NCBI RefSeq assembly: GCF_040807025.1 | Contig: NC_090942.1 | Location: 77,047,987-77,111,986, forward strand | Direction: 5' to 3' | DNA length: 64,000 nt | Origin: Struthio camelus | Taxonomy: Eukaryota; Chordata; Aves; Struthioniformes; Struthionidae | In this document: positions 22,901 to 37,900 of the stretch, in pieces | How the letters are laid out: the number at the start of each line of letters is the position of its first letter | Numbering within the stretch: position 1 is the stretch's first letter | Position numbers and translations under genes: made by a program | The notes under the pieces: model-generated | Seen by the model: the letters and a program-made list of their open reading frames with translations, nothing else | Database searches by the model: none | What the model was told of the DNA's origin: nothing

Positions 22901-25900
22901 ACAGTAATTCCTCTTCCCTTTGAGGTAGAGCAGAACAAAAGTTGTTATGCTAAAATCTTACTTTATGTCAGAAAATTTACCTTTCTGATTCTTGCCATGG
23001 CTTATCTGGTTCATAGTCTTTTCCTGACTTTTCTGACTTGTCCTCTTTTTCTTCTCTCTTTCTACCTCTTTTCTTGCGCTCTTCTTCTTCTGGGGGTTTG
23101 CTTCTGCAAGCCATCAAACATTCTAAGACTCGCTGATGTTTATCAGAGTTGTTTATGTGTGCTCGCACAAGGGTCTCCAATTCATTCCACATAATCCGGT
23201 ACTGTTCGTCTCTAAGTCGGGGCATTAAAAAAAAAAGGCCATTACACACAGGATGACCGAGATCATTAATACACTGAATAAATCACGGTTTAAAGTAGAA
23301 TACAAGACATCAAAAAACCCACAAAAGTAACCTCAGATAGGTTCTTTCTCCTTCTCTTGTACTAGAGGTCTGTTCACATTGGATTACTCTAGCCTTGAAA
23401 CTTTCGGAACCACGTTACAGGTAGCACTCCTCAATTTACAGCCGAAGAGTTAAGTCTTGATTGAAATATACTACTTCCACTGGAATCAAATTCTTAACTT
23501 TTGCAAGATCACACAGCCAAAAGGCATTTCTGAAGTGTGCAAGTTGTCCGGTAACTGGGGAATCAAGCAATGTTAGAATATGCAGAAGGCCACTCACGTA
23601 CTGACATGCAAATGAATTATTTAATTCTTTGACTAAAGAAAATTAGAATTATATCAGGTTACAGTAAAGAACTTCAAGTCACACTGGCATCTTTTCCAGC
23701 TGAATCTTCTTTTTGGCTAATTGTTGGAAATACAACATACACATCACTATTAGAATGTGTTAGGGATATAACAGGACATTCTCCGTTTGCTTTAAAGGAG
23801 TATTCCATATTTCAAATAACTCTTTCAAAATGATTTAATATAACACAATTAAATATATTTAATTTACAACATGCTTAAATTTCCTTTTGTATCGATTTGA
23901 AATTATTCCACTTCCTCTGTCCTAGCTTGCATCAGACTCTTACCTTTATGTTAAAAAAAGCAAAGAGAATCATCCTCACAATTTTTCATAATGAAATGCT
24001 TGTCTTCTAACATACAATATCAATACCATGACAGCTCTGAAATGATGTAAGCAAAGGACTCACAGCACTTATTTTGCATATGTATATTATTTAGTATGCT
24101 CCATATTACTATTGACAAAACTATGAAAATTTACATGAAAACAACGTAAATGGAAAGTTTCTGAAAGAAGTTCAGCAACAACAACAACAAAAAGTATTTA
24201 ACCTTTTTGGACCCTTTCCCCTGGTGCCAACTGTTGAAATCGGCAGCGGATCATTTTTCCTCTCCATATCTACTAAATTGTATATTGTTTTTTGACAGTT
24301 CAGAACATCCTCATCTGTCATTGCATCTTTTACAATCACACTGGCTAATGGCACTACCTGCAATACAAAACAAAAGTGAACAGGGAAATCTGTATACGCT
24401 GCAGGAAAGAAACAAGAGAAAAAGAAATCAAAGACCTAGAACCACACCCCACAAAAACAACACTTTTTCCCCCTGAGTTTAGTAATAACTGTCAGCAGGT
24501 ATAAGCATATGCATTTTCTCACACCCACTGCAATCCAGTGGCTCTGCAATTAAATCAGTTCCAAATATTCCACCCTATTTCGATTACATTCTAATACTTG
24601 AGTTACTCTAGAATATTCTAGAGTATTTAAATGAAAAGAGAACCTAAAATAAACCGATTTTGTTGCAAGTGATTTATTGTTCTTATTTCATCACGTAATA
24701 AGTTGAAACTTACTCTAGAACAGAATAAAAGGTTACAAACCCCCAGGTTACTTACAGCTTGCATGTTGAATATGGTAGTCTGAGAAATAATCATAGGCCA
24801 GTAGCGAGTATGTTTCTCTAACTGATCTTTTGCACGTTCCAATGGAATTTCAAGACTTCCATCGATCTTATATCTGGGCTCTAGAAAAGGAGTTAATCGG
24901 TTTTCCCTCATAAATTCACCAAAATCCTAATGATAACCAAACAAGATAAAATTAGGAATTTCTCTAATAAAGTAACTTTCACTGAATGGGTCAAACAGCA
25001 TAGTCTTATCATTGCGTGTACCACCCCCACGCACTAAACTCTACCCTAACAACCAGAGACCTGTTTCCAGCTTTCAGATGTACAACTAACGTACAACTAA
25101 CTGAGATGAACACATAACTAATTCTATGAAAATATCGGTTAAAAAGTGTTGCAAGGTTTTTCATGAGGAGGCATTCTGGATCTGCAAGATAGCTCATGTA
25201 TAGTAAGAATTTTATTATGTACTTCTGGAAACCACCTCTGATAGTATACAACAAATGCAAAGGACATTGGTTAAAATATCAAAGGAAAAAAAAACCTGAA
25301 TACCAGCAGATTGTTTGCTGCATATGCAGGGTTCAAAGCTGACAACTTCACCTTTTCGATTTATTCTACAAGCCATTCACGCATAATCTGTCTTTCTGAC
25401 AATGAGCAGAACATAGTCTTATCTGCACCCAAGAAAATGGTATTGCAGAATCAGAAAGAATTTTAAGTGTTCATAGTGCATAAAGGCAGCAAGTATTACT
25501 TCATATGGAACGGATTCTATAAAGCAGACATTACAATAAGCAGACATACTACTTTGTACTAATACCTACCAATAGTACAAAGAAAATCAGCTGATTGTGT
25601 CATATAATCCACCCAGCACTCCAGAAAACATAACACTTCCTATACGGGACACCTATTTGTCATCTGAGATAAATGACAAATTAAAAGCAAAGAGAATCTT
25701 ACTGTAATCCTGTAGTCTGTGACTCTTCCACCACACCCTTCACTAATTGATGGGGGATCTTCTAGAATTGATCGTGAGCTGCTTAAGACATGCAGAAAAA
25801 TTTCTCCTCCATGGCTGCTGAGCATGTGACTAATTACTTTAGAGCCAGATTTCCGTGGTTGTTCCAATAAAACAGAACGACCTATCGTAAGCAAGATCAG

Positions 25901-28900
25901 TTTGGTTAGTTACCGCATGCTGCGATTTTAAATTAAAATATATATATATATATATATATCCACATAATGCAGGTTTGTACCTGACCATCAAGTCTTTTAA
26001 TACATGTGTTTTCACCTAGTTTGAATGAGAAACAGCTATTTCCTTCGAGTATTTAGTCCCTATCCTTAAACAGGATACAGCATCAAGTATTCTTAAGTTT
26101 TACAGAGAGAGGAATCAAAAACCTCCTTCCTGTGACATCCCAATAGTTTTCTGAACAGGACATGCCTTTTAGGGAAATATACATTTAAAATGCTACACTG
26201 TGTATAGGCAGCTTAGTATTTTTAAGCATTAAAGGTGATGCTGTATACGAAATTGTTATCTGGCCTTTCTACAGAAACTTTCTCATTAAAGGCAATTTCA
26301 AAAAGTTACAGCTTGTTCAGGGACAAAGATATCAATTTATGCTATTTTTGTACTTAAAATGATACAATTTTTCAGACACACAGAAATAAAACTGGCTTTG
26401 TCTACTGTCCAATAAGTACACTCAACTCAATTCAACTCAAAAGTGCAATCTCCAAGTAAGTTTTGTTTGTTACGAAGAAACAAAAATAGAAGATAAGAAG
26501 AGAGAGGTTACTTGAAATCACTATTCATTTTGGTTCTAGCCATTTTTATCAACCACGGTACTTTTCCAGTATAGAATTTTTAGAGAAAAGTCAATAAAAA
26601 TATAGTGTTTAAGAAAAAACACTGCACATTCATTTAGACACACAACTAACCTGACTGAAGAAAACATCCCATTAAAAGGATGTTTGTAATGCAACCTTTC
26701 TTGAAAACTGCAAAAAAACCCTGTATGTAATTAACATTGATATATGCTACATGTTTGAAAGTAGCAGCTTTGGCTTACCTTTTTAACATGTACTTAAACG
26801 ACAGCCTCTTATAGCAAGGTAATTCATGGCAACAGTTAAAATCTTGCAGGTAAGCAAACGATAACTAAATTGATCTAACCTGCCTTTTGACTGACGCTAA
26901 GACATGTAAGCATGTCTGTTTCAATCAAGTAACATACTGTCCTACCCAATTAAAAGAGAGCTCGGGGGCTGCCTATCACCAGCTAAAATCAGGCACGGAG
27001 TTAAGCTACTAATATTTTGCAGTAGGCAAACAGAGTAAGCACTGTGATCACCTACTGGAAGCAATGTTTCCTACTAAATCGGATAAAGTGAGAAGTATTC
27101 CACATTTGGAGTCAGAAGAAAAACTACCAGAATTCAGTACTTGCTCCTTCTTTACTTTCCAACTTCGCTCTCATTTTAGTTTCAAAACATATTCTATTTG
27201 CTTTTAAGTACACTTAACAACTTTCTTCTTTTATTTACATATGACAAATACATCCAACTTTTCTTTTTTAAACAGTGTGTAGATATATGTTTTGAGTGGT
27301 ATAACAACAGTATGATAAATGCTCTACTTACAATATTAACTACCAAAACTTTAAAATAGCTAGCCAAGAACATAAATTTACCATTAAGGAGAAAGTTAGT
27401 AAGGCATGAAGAAGGTCTGCTATTTACATCTACAGGGGAAATTCTGTACGCTCCAGTGCAATAGTGTAACTCTGAAAAATAAATGAATAGAAAGTTTGAG
27501 AGGCTAGTTCCAAACAGAAGAAAAAGCATACTACAAAAAAAAAAAAAAAAAAAAAGAGCAAAGGGGAGGAGGCTACTCCACAAACAGCAGAACAAAAAAG
27601 CCTTGCTGCCTACAGATTCACAGATGTGCCTCTTTCAACCTCTCCTTGAAGTCATCCCAGTTGGATCTGTTCCCAAAACTCATACATTCCTAAGCCCTAT
27701 TTCCAGCTGTACCTCTAGTTCTTTCCTGTATCCCCTAAATCATTTCAATATGGGTTCAATCTCCTCTTACTTCTCTCACCTACGCTCTTGACCTGCTGGC
27801 TTGTAAAAAGTCAGCATATGTTGTTGATAATCTACACAATGCATGGGCTGACTACTCAAGTCGTTCTTATGTTAGCCCAAATCTTTCCTGCCTTCCTCTC
27901 AGTAGGAGAGAAAGTAGAGATCTCGCTTTTACTCAGACTCAAAAGTTACTGCAGAGGGGATGGACAAGTCTGACAATATCATAAACAAACAAAAAAAATG
28001 AAACTTCTCATTTTCTTGCAAAACTTTTTCCTTATCACTCTAATACTTTCATTAGAGTACTTCGATTTAATTATTTTTATTGAAACAAGAATTAAGGGGG
28101 GAGGGGAGAGCAGGAAGGTAGTCAAGGTCTCAAAGCTGCTATGTTAAACACTACTACTCTGGAACTGAAAGGTAAACTAAAAGAAAGAGCATATGGGAGA
28201 GGGGCAAATAACTACTGAACATCGTCATAGTCAAGGAATAACTTAATGACACTTCAGAGGAAAAAATACATATGTGTATATACCCTCTCATCTCTTACAC
28301 AAATCATTAGTTAGCCAAAATCAGAAGACCACTAGTAAAGCAGGGTGTAATCAGCAGCAAGGTATACAGAGCAACAGGTAAAACAGCATTAACCACCAGG
28401 GAATTATCTCCTTGAGTTACCATGCTACCTACCAACACTATTTGTTCGAGGAGTACACCATTTTAATGTTACAGTTTCTTTAAATGTGCCTTCTCTGCTA
28501 TTGCCACCTGTATGATTATCACCTGCAATATAAAGTCAGAAAAACTGTGTCATAACTTGATCAACCATATTTATTGTTACACAGAAAAAAAAAACCTAGC
28601 AAATAATTCCTACATAAGCACGAAGTGTTACTGAAAAAAAAAAAAAAGGCTTAAAATACAAACTAATTATAGCATGACCATACACAACACATAATGTAGT
28701 TTTAAAAAACTTAATTATCTAACATAAATGAAAAAAACTTTAGGTTATTTAGCAGTAGCATTTTGAAAAAAAATAATGTTTTAAATGGGCAGCTGTACAT
28801 AGTTTAGAAATCAAATAAGCAAACATAAAACACTACAACTCCAGGATATGTCCCATATGCTCGATCTAACAATTAAAACAAAAAGTATCTACAACTTTCT

Positions 28901-31900
28901 ATCTGTAAAATGAGTTATTGTTTTCTTTAAAAGGCAGAGCAGTCTTTAACTTTCTACGTAGGAAGTATGAACCCTTAACAAATGTTAGGGCCCTTGTTTA
29001 AAATTAAAATATTCTTGTAAGAAATGATTATGTATTATATCCCAAAGTCAAAACTGAAACTGATCTAAAGGAACATTTGACTATTTGGCCTTTTGAGGGG
29101 AAAAAAGTATTTTTTCTTATCATCCAGCATCTTTGCTATTTCAGAATCAAATTGAATGTTTCTCAACATGTTTTACTGGCAATAGACGTTTCAACATTAA
29201 AATACTTTCATGTAACATCTCATTGATAACTGGCCTGGCAGAAACCACATAAAGGCATTAAAAAAAAAAAAAGGCATCAATACTTCATAAGACATTCAGT
29301 TACATCCCTGATAGTGAGTTGTCTGCTATTCTTCTTTAGCAAACCTATTATGCAAGGAAAGGTTAACAGAGTTTTACATGAAGCCTTGGAATTACAGTAG
29401 CACAGTCACTTACAAAATAATATATTCAATTGCACAGTAATCTGTGAGGAATTAGACACATACATCAACAGACAACACTATTATGTTAAAAGTTTAATCT
29501 AATGCTCCAAGTAAGAAGTTTCCTTTGATTTCAGAACACAAAGGCATATTTACTTATACATGATTTGTGCGATTTGCTCATCATTCATGCAGGTAACATG
29601 CAGAAGTTGTATTTTTATCCTTGCTGAAAGCTTGCAGTTGTTTTAAAACAACTGGAATCATTTTAGAAAATCTTTCTCAGAATATCTAAAGGACAAATCT
29701 ATTTATCTAAAAATTCCCTAGCAAGCCATTTCACACAAATAAGATCCAACTAATTGAATTCCCACTTTCCTGGTACCAGATTTATTGTAGCTGAAAGAGA
29801 TGCATTAAAAAAAAAAAAAAAAACCAAAGAACTAAAATTTACAGGAATTAAAAATACTGTTTACTCCCTTAAATTTCCAATGGAAAAATTCTGAAGCAGC
29901 ATTTTAGCAGGTGTTTGGTTTTGACTTTTACTAAGAAACTTGAGTCTTTGAGCCAATAGGTATTATGTAACTATTTCAGAGTCCTTCCAATAAAGCTTCA
30001 CGCTTTCAACTTGAATAATTGGAATGAATAAAAAAGTTCATGTCAGTCTGAATGCATTATTTTAATTATTCCATTCTTTTTTCCGCCCCCTCAATCTTTA
30101 ATCATATATGCCACTAAAACATGGAAGATATTAATTGTAGACGATAACGAGGAGTTATCTTCTCCCTAAGCAGTGATATTCCCTTTATCAAAAAATAATG
30201 CACAAAACCAATGGAATGTCTACTTAATGGACCAAACGATTTCAAATTTCAGGAAAGAAATACCCACTCGACTTCGTTAAATAACTTTGGCATAGGTAAT
30301 GTGTATGTTAAAATATTATTCTTCACTTCTTGTAAGTTAAACCAGTATCAACTTTCGAATACGTTGTAAAGTTTCATAATCTAGTTTTTGCATAGTAAAG
30401 CAAGTATCTATAGCCTGTATCTAAATACATGTTTTCTACACAAAGAGGAAATCACACTAAATTCTTAACAGTACTGCAGCGGTACTGAATCACATAAGAG
30501 AAGCTACAAGCTGTGCTGTAAGAAAAAAACAAAACACATACAAGCCTTTAGAAGCTTCAAATGAGACTTCAGCACTTCTGAAAACGCATATAGTTTCAGT
30601 ATTCAACAACACACAGGCAGGTTGAGGCTTTTTTTTCAGCTGGTTGGTTTTGTTTTTAAATACCACCAATGTAAGAATTTTTAGCCTCACCTTCCTTACT
30701 AACAAAATCTCCTATCAAATAATGTCTCCTGAACAAAATAGTTTTGCATAAGGCTTATTATCACTGTGTTTTTCTAACCTCAATTAAGTGAAGTCATTCA
30801 AAAGTTCACCCCTGAGAAGATCATTAGGTAATAATTCCAAAGTACAAAAGGATACTAGGTACTCCAAATACCGTGAGAAAGTTCTAAAGCCAAATAACTC
30901 ATCTTTCTCAAAGCAATTACTGTCATAAATAGGTCTAAGGGATGTAACTGATGTTAATTATTACTACCTACCAGCCTGATTAAAAACTCAGTCATCCTCA
31001 CATACTGGAGAGCAGCTACTGTCTCCACATAAATTGAAGCAGAGCCATGCAGAAATGGAAGTTTACAACAAATCTTTGAACAGGGACATTACTTAGAATA
31101 ATTATTTTAAGATACGCTGGTTTAGAATATTACCTTTCAGCTCATTAAATGTTGTTAATTGTCTGCTTCTTAAAAGACGGATTTTTTGTTGATAATTTTG
31201 TCCGAGATAACGTTCAGACACTTTAAATAGCCCTTACAGCTAAGCAATTTCTTTGTCATTACCTATTAGCATAGTTGCTGTCCCTTAATTTTGGGCTCAG
31301 CTTCTGCCAGTCATGCTTCCAACAAAATGACAGGAATAATTTTTCCATAAATACCCACGGAGTTCTCTCTTTTGCAAAAATCACTGGTGTCTCAGACAAT
31401 CTGTTTCGCACATCTCAGTAATAAGCTGAAATGCCTCCTTATAAACCATACACATAGAAATCCTGTGAGCATATGAAGCTTGGTCTGATGCCTCTGACCT
31501 GCTTTTTTCCCCACTGTTATGTCACTATTACTATTTTTAAAATATGCCAGTAATTAGGAATACTCCAAAAACCAATGCTACCAGTCAAGTTGTTGAGTTG
31601 TAAACAACAACTGAAAATAACCTGTTTTCATATAGATTTCTACTTAACTAATCATGCCTGAAATTTACATCAGTTTAAAGCTCATAACCTACCTTTGAGA
31701 GTACTTCCAGTATCCCAATTAAAAAAAGCCACAGAAACCACCTTTAAAAAATTATTTCTACTTACCACTCTTTAAAAAGTCAACGTGTGCCTCTTTGTGA
31801 TGAAGAAGCTCCACATCATAGTTGGCTGATGTGTTGGCATGTTGTTCTTCCTTTAAAAGAGAAAGGCAAAAATAATAGTTATTTTAACCAGAAGTTACTG

Positions 31901-34900
31901 CTTTCATAGATGAATGAGTCTACATTTACCTTTCACTCCAGAAGAAAACACAGTCTCCAGAGTGCATCAGACAACAATAGGATTGCAGTGTTGAGGAAAC
32001 TGTACGCTCTCTGACCTATTTAAAGATGCAGCCATTTGCTTTTTCTCTTTTTTTCCTTTTTGAAACACTGTGGTTTCCTCTTTACATAAATGTCATGGCA
32101 GTGTGTATAATGCAAAATAGAGATAAAAAATAGGTTCAACTACATTTTTCCTTGCTTTTGTTCAAATCTGAAGTTCAGCAAGGCTATGACATATATTTAA
32201 TATCACTGATATCCAGTTACAACTCACTGAGCAGCAACAAGTAGCCACCGCCTAATAAACTGGCAATTACTTTTCATAACTAAGAATTTCATGAATCTGA
32301 ACTTAAAAAAAAAAAGAAGGACTGAGAGTATCATTTTATTGTATTTAAGATGTGCAAAAATGTACCTTCCATTGCAAGCTTATACTCAGAAACAGAATGT
32401 TTGGAAGGAGGATATTGCATCTTTAAACAGCTGCAGCAGATTAGCAAAAACAGAACAGTGATCTTGGTAATTTATTTCAAGTGAGAGGGGGGGAAAAAAG
32501 TAAAAAAGAAAATACAGAGAACCCAACATAGTCTATCACTGTAAGGACAAAGGCAGAAGGGAGAGGCATACTAGCAGCACACAGGTCGGAAAGTTACAGA
32601 CAAGGTATTTGCAAATCTAAAAGTCACATTTATGCCATGACCAATGTCAAAGTTTCATTAGCACTGTCAAGGTACATTAATGCTTAATTTCATGTTTTAA
32701 CCTATGAAATCCATACAATATTGCTATTTTTCAAAGAAGTAAGGAAGCACTGATTGATAATATTAGAAATTTTTTTTTTAAATCCAAAAAGTTCATCTGC
32801 CCTGCCCTTTCTGTTTGTTTGAAAACTGATGCTTCTGATCAGGCAGCAAGACACAATTAAAACAGAAAATTACTGTAAACTTAACAATACTTAAAATTCT
32901 TAGTTTAAAAATTACTTCCATCCTAATAGTGATTGAAATAGATACTTAAGTAAATAGGGACATAAACTTTGAATAGAAGTAGTTAAATTTAATATCTTTC
33001 ATAACTAGATTATGGACCCTCCTGTCCATCTGCTTCTGGCTTATGGATCTTCAGAGTGGAAAACCTACTGGAAAACCTTCAGTAAAAAAAATAAGCTATC
33101 AGTTACAAACACCTTTATGTTGGGTGAGCATGATAATGAAACAGAGGAAAAAGAGACTCACTATGACACTAAAATGCAGAAGGGTCAAGAATATCTAATG
33201 AACACAACTAGAAAAAGAAAAGAATCACAGACAAAGTTATTTGAGGTAAAGACTGTATTTTTATAAAATAATAAAAATAGAACTGAAATAATACTTGTAT
33301 TGCTAAGTTAAAAATTGAAACTCAGCAATACAACATTTTGTTCTGTGATCCTTTCCCCCTCCCCCCTTCTTCAATTTTACTAACCTGGTCACAGACATTG
33401 AATGTGGGCTAAGAAAAAAACAAAAAATAAAACAAAAAAACAGATAATATGATATGGAGAGAAAAGCAACGTAAAGATTCCATTAAATAAACATTAAAAG
33501 TTTTCAAACAAATTTATAAGTGATGCACCTAGTTAACATAAAGCTATATACACATTATTACCTTCATAGGGATATTGGTTATTGTGGTTGAAGCCAGATC
33601 AAAGTGCTGCTGTACTAAAACATTCAGTTTTGTAGCCAGATGACGCCCAGCACGGACACTATGTACTTCACTGGTTAAAACAGGTGAAAGCTGGAACAAA
33701 TTGACATAGAACATACAGTATTAATGGATTAAGCTCCAATATCATGTAGCAGAATACAAATCCTCTGAAAGTCTAAACTAAGCATGGGAAAAAGCAGGAA
33801 AAAAAATTAAAACAAAAAAAAGAAGTTAAGAAGGAAGAAATAAAAAATATTTCTCATACAGAATTCTCCAGGTTATGCCAGTTATCATAGTCGCAGTTGT
33901 TACAAGCTGTCACAAAATTAGAACTGTACTAAAAATTTGAGCCATTAATTGTTAATAGGAAAAATTAGTATCAGGGCACTGGGCAGGAATCCAAGAGTTG
34001 ATGTTCTTAATAGCAGCTCTGGGTCCAAGTCTTTCCATCTCTTTCATCAGCTGATTAACTGGAACATAGTCATTTTTCTCTACCTGTCCGTGTTGTATAT
34101 ACACGCAAGAGAAAAACACAAGCTATAAGCTATATTTGATTTTGTTTTGCCAGCAAGTAGCACTGTTGGCTTTAGGCATTTGAAAAAAATGTGATAAAAA
34201 TGACTGTCTTATAGAGAATAAAGGTAGTCAATTTATTCTCCTCTGTTCATAATTTTTTGTTTTAGCATGCAACTATGAGACAGCTCTTTAGAACAGTATC
34301 TTGGGAAGACGACAATTATATTCAATTTTACTTATGAAACAAGATGCGGAATTAGATGTCTATCATAATACAAGAAAAATGTCTCATTTTTAACCTTTTT
34401 TCTTCAGCATATTAAAATACTGAAAGAGAGCAGGCTGAAGAACAGTGGAATCTATCAGCGCATATTTTGCTTGTACTTGGTTTTAAACAACTACTAAGCA
34501 TACAAGTTATTTACTTGCTCTTATTATTAGACACTTGGAATGTATACAGAATACTTACATATATGTTCTTACTTTTACTCTCTAACATTATTTTAAGAGG
34601 AGGTATCGATATAGTACTTAAATGAGTCTATGAACTTCAAACACATTCTACTTCCCTACAATATTACCCTTGCCTTTGGAAGCAGATAAACTTTCCAGTG
34701 TTTTTCATTGAGAAGATATTCTGACGGTTAACACTGGAACAACAGAATTCGTATAGAAACTCATTTTAGTTTCATGAGAAAACTTATCAACCAAGTAGTT
34801 AAAAATGCTAACACATTAGCTGGGATAACATGGAACATGCAGTGCTGAACAACATCCACATCATTCAGTAACAGATATTTGGGAAAACAGAGGCTTTAGC

Positions 34901-37900
34901 TACCTAGCACCGTATGTTTGAACGGCAGAAGAGTTATTGAACTAACAGATTCAGTAAGCCAAGTAGTAGTTAGTTTTTCCATTCGATTCTTAAACATGTA
35001 CTTCCTTCTCAAAAGCCCCACAGTTTTATCTAGGGCATTAATACACTCGCTTCACAAGAAACTGAAACATGAATTATTACTGCAAGAAATTTAAGTAATG
35101 AAGTGGAAAAAGGGATACCACATACACATGCAGACTACAAAACAAGGAAACAATTATTACAAAAGATGCACTTCATTTAGCAACCTGTAAGTTGTCAGCT
35201 TTCCAAAGAATAGTCACCTATACTACTTCTTAAACCATACCAGAGACCAAAGGCTCAAAACCTTACTGCTGAAAACTCAACTTGCATTGTTTATTTTGAG
35301 TTTCATGTGGTTCCTAACACTTGGATAAGTTTTCCTCATTTTAAACTCCTTACCTCTTTCTTAGGACGATCTGAAACAAGGCTGTCTTCACCAACTGGGT
35401 AAGTGTGGATTAAGACCAGTTCACATTTCTGAATCTGCATTAGACTTAAAAACAAAAACGTTCTATTTCAGTAAGCCCACAGCACGGCAGAAATTATCAC
35501 ACAAATCAGATCAATTCTCTTCTCCCAAGATGCATCTGATTTTCAGAACACAGAACCACACAGAAATATATTATGATGTTCTGTTTCTGAAAGTATTTTG
35601 TAGAAACTAGGTTATATTGATGCTTTTCAAAAGCATGCACTTCAGAATGAATTCTTATCAGAATAAAAAAAAACATATATAACCTTTCTATCTCTTCAGA
35701 CACAACTGCACTATATTTCTTTTTGGACAAATCAACAGAGCAGATCCTCAACCGACGTAAATTGTTCAGCTTCATTCAAACGGCAATTGACATTACAAGG
35801 GACTTGTGTCTCCAAGTGTTGTGCAGATGTTAATAAGGAAATTCCTGTGAACTTGAAAATAACTATCCAAATAACATGCTTACACACTAATGTGGCTGCA
35901 ATTTCAAAGAGATAATGTGGCTGGAAATTCAGAGAGAAGAGGACATTGTTCCACATCCCCAGCTACAGGAACATATGAAAAAAACCATGTTATGAGATCA
36001 CTTTTCCTTCTCTTCACTGGACTTAAAGCTTGATTCTCTATATCTTTTCTACATCTGTGAAATTGCAATTGCTGCAGGTAGATATAGACACTTAACTTGT
36101 GCTATTTAAGTGCCTCTGGAGCAATCAAGAGCGGGATCTCAACCCGCTACACACTGTGCAAGGCAACACGCAGTCCCTAGGCCAAAGGGTTCACTGTTTA
36201 ATTAGACAAAATAAAATATGTATGGGAGTTAAAAAAAAAAAAAAAAACAAACAACAACAACAAACCCACACTTAGAGGAGGAGATGCTTCCTGTAGTTCC
36301 CTCTATTTCATGGGGAAATATCATTGCCAAGGAAGAATACATCAGATGCATTAAAAGTATGCAACAAGGAACAACTATGTGCCTTTTACATTTTGGAGCA
36401 AGATGTAAAAGGTAACAACCTAAAGTAGTATCACCCTGTGATGAAGGACAATACTGAAAAGCCAATGATTATGCACCTCGTGATCTAGCATCTTACGTTT
36501 CATATGGACACTCAAACAGTTCAAGGTAAGTTTCAGTATGTCTTAAGTGACAAAAATACACCCATATTTCTTAGAGGGCATATAACAGGCACATGCAACA
36601 CAAGAGAAACTATGTTTGTGAAAAGTATACTCACTGATCTGAATTAGCTGCAAGCTTGTTGTGCTCATGAATGGTTTCCTGAACACAGTCCTCAAGCATC
36701 CGAACATGACTGTCACTAAAAGGACCAAGAAAGAAAGAAAAAAAACCTCTTTTTATAGGTTGAAATTTGGTTTTGCTGTTTATGCTTGTTCCCTTACGAC
36801 AAGGGTCTCACCATTTTGGCACGTACAAAGGTTCAGCTTTCATAACTGTGATAAATTCCATGTGAAATTTTGATAAACTGTGATAACTTCTCAATATTTT
36901 AATAAAATTCTGCTTTGACCCAGGCACAACTCTAGACGAATGGATAGGGAGATATGTGCCAGCTGTAAATTATAAGTCTTGCAAAATAGCCTCTATATCC
37001 TGCAAATTCTGTGCGTTCATGGACTGAAAAGTTACGCTTATTTTCTAATTCAGTGGCAAAGCTTCTTTCATTCATTCATTCATTCCAGTTAAATTGTGCT
37101 ATTTAGCCCACCACCAATGCAGTAAAATCAACTGTTTTATTCAAAGCAACATGCTACTAAACGCTCTCTTATTTAAAGTGAGAAATTTTTGGTTGACTAC
37201 TATAACAGACCTCAAATGAAATCCTTAATAAGTCAAGAAATGATCTACAAAAAGAAATGCATAAAAGCTAGTTATTGAAGGCACTAATTCATAATAAACA
37301 CTGAAATACTAAGGCTTCTAAAAAAAATACGAAATTCTGATTTTTTTAATGGTACAAGCACATTCTCATACACACCTTTTTGCATTAGTAATACAGATTA
37401 TTCTTCCTCTGTTTCCAACACGTTCCGCATTCTCCATGAGCATAGTTCGAGCCTCATGTTGGTATTCTGTAATTTTGCAGAGTGCTTCTACTGCTGCAAC
37501 CAGACCATGAAGTATGCTGCAGCATTCTGGATCTGCCCTAGGATTAGGTGGCCCAACAGCTGCTAATGCTGCCATCAGCTAGTTAAAAAGAAAGAAATAA
37601 AAATAACTTTCAAAAATAAAATATCAGTCATTTGTTAAAGTGATCCGTTAAGAGAAAACTTACAGCTGTAACTTATTCAATATACAAATTAATACTGCTG
37701 GCAGAAAAGCAAACGGAGCAATAAAAAAAAAAGTTGATAGTTTCCAGCCTTTTGGAAAATATTCAACTCTAAATTCTCCTTTTGCAAGTCATTTACTATA
37801 CTTTCAGTGCTCACTGACAAATAATATGCACATGTACTATAGCAGAAATACTAACACTATTAATTGCCAGATGCTTTTGTTTTCTGAAAACTTGGAAATT

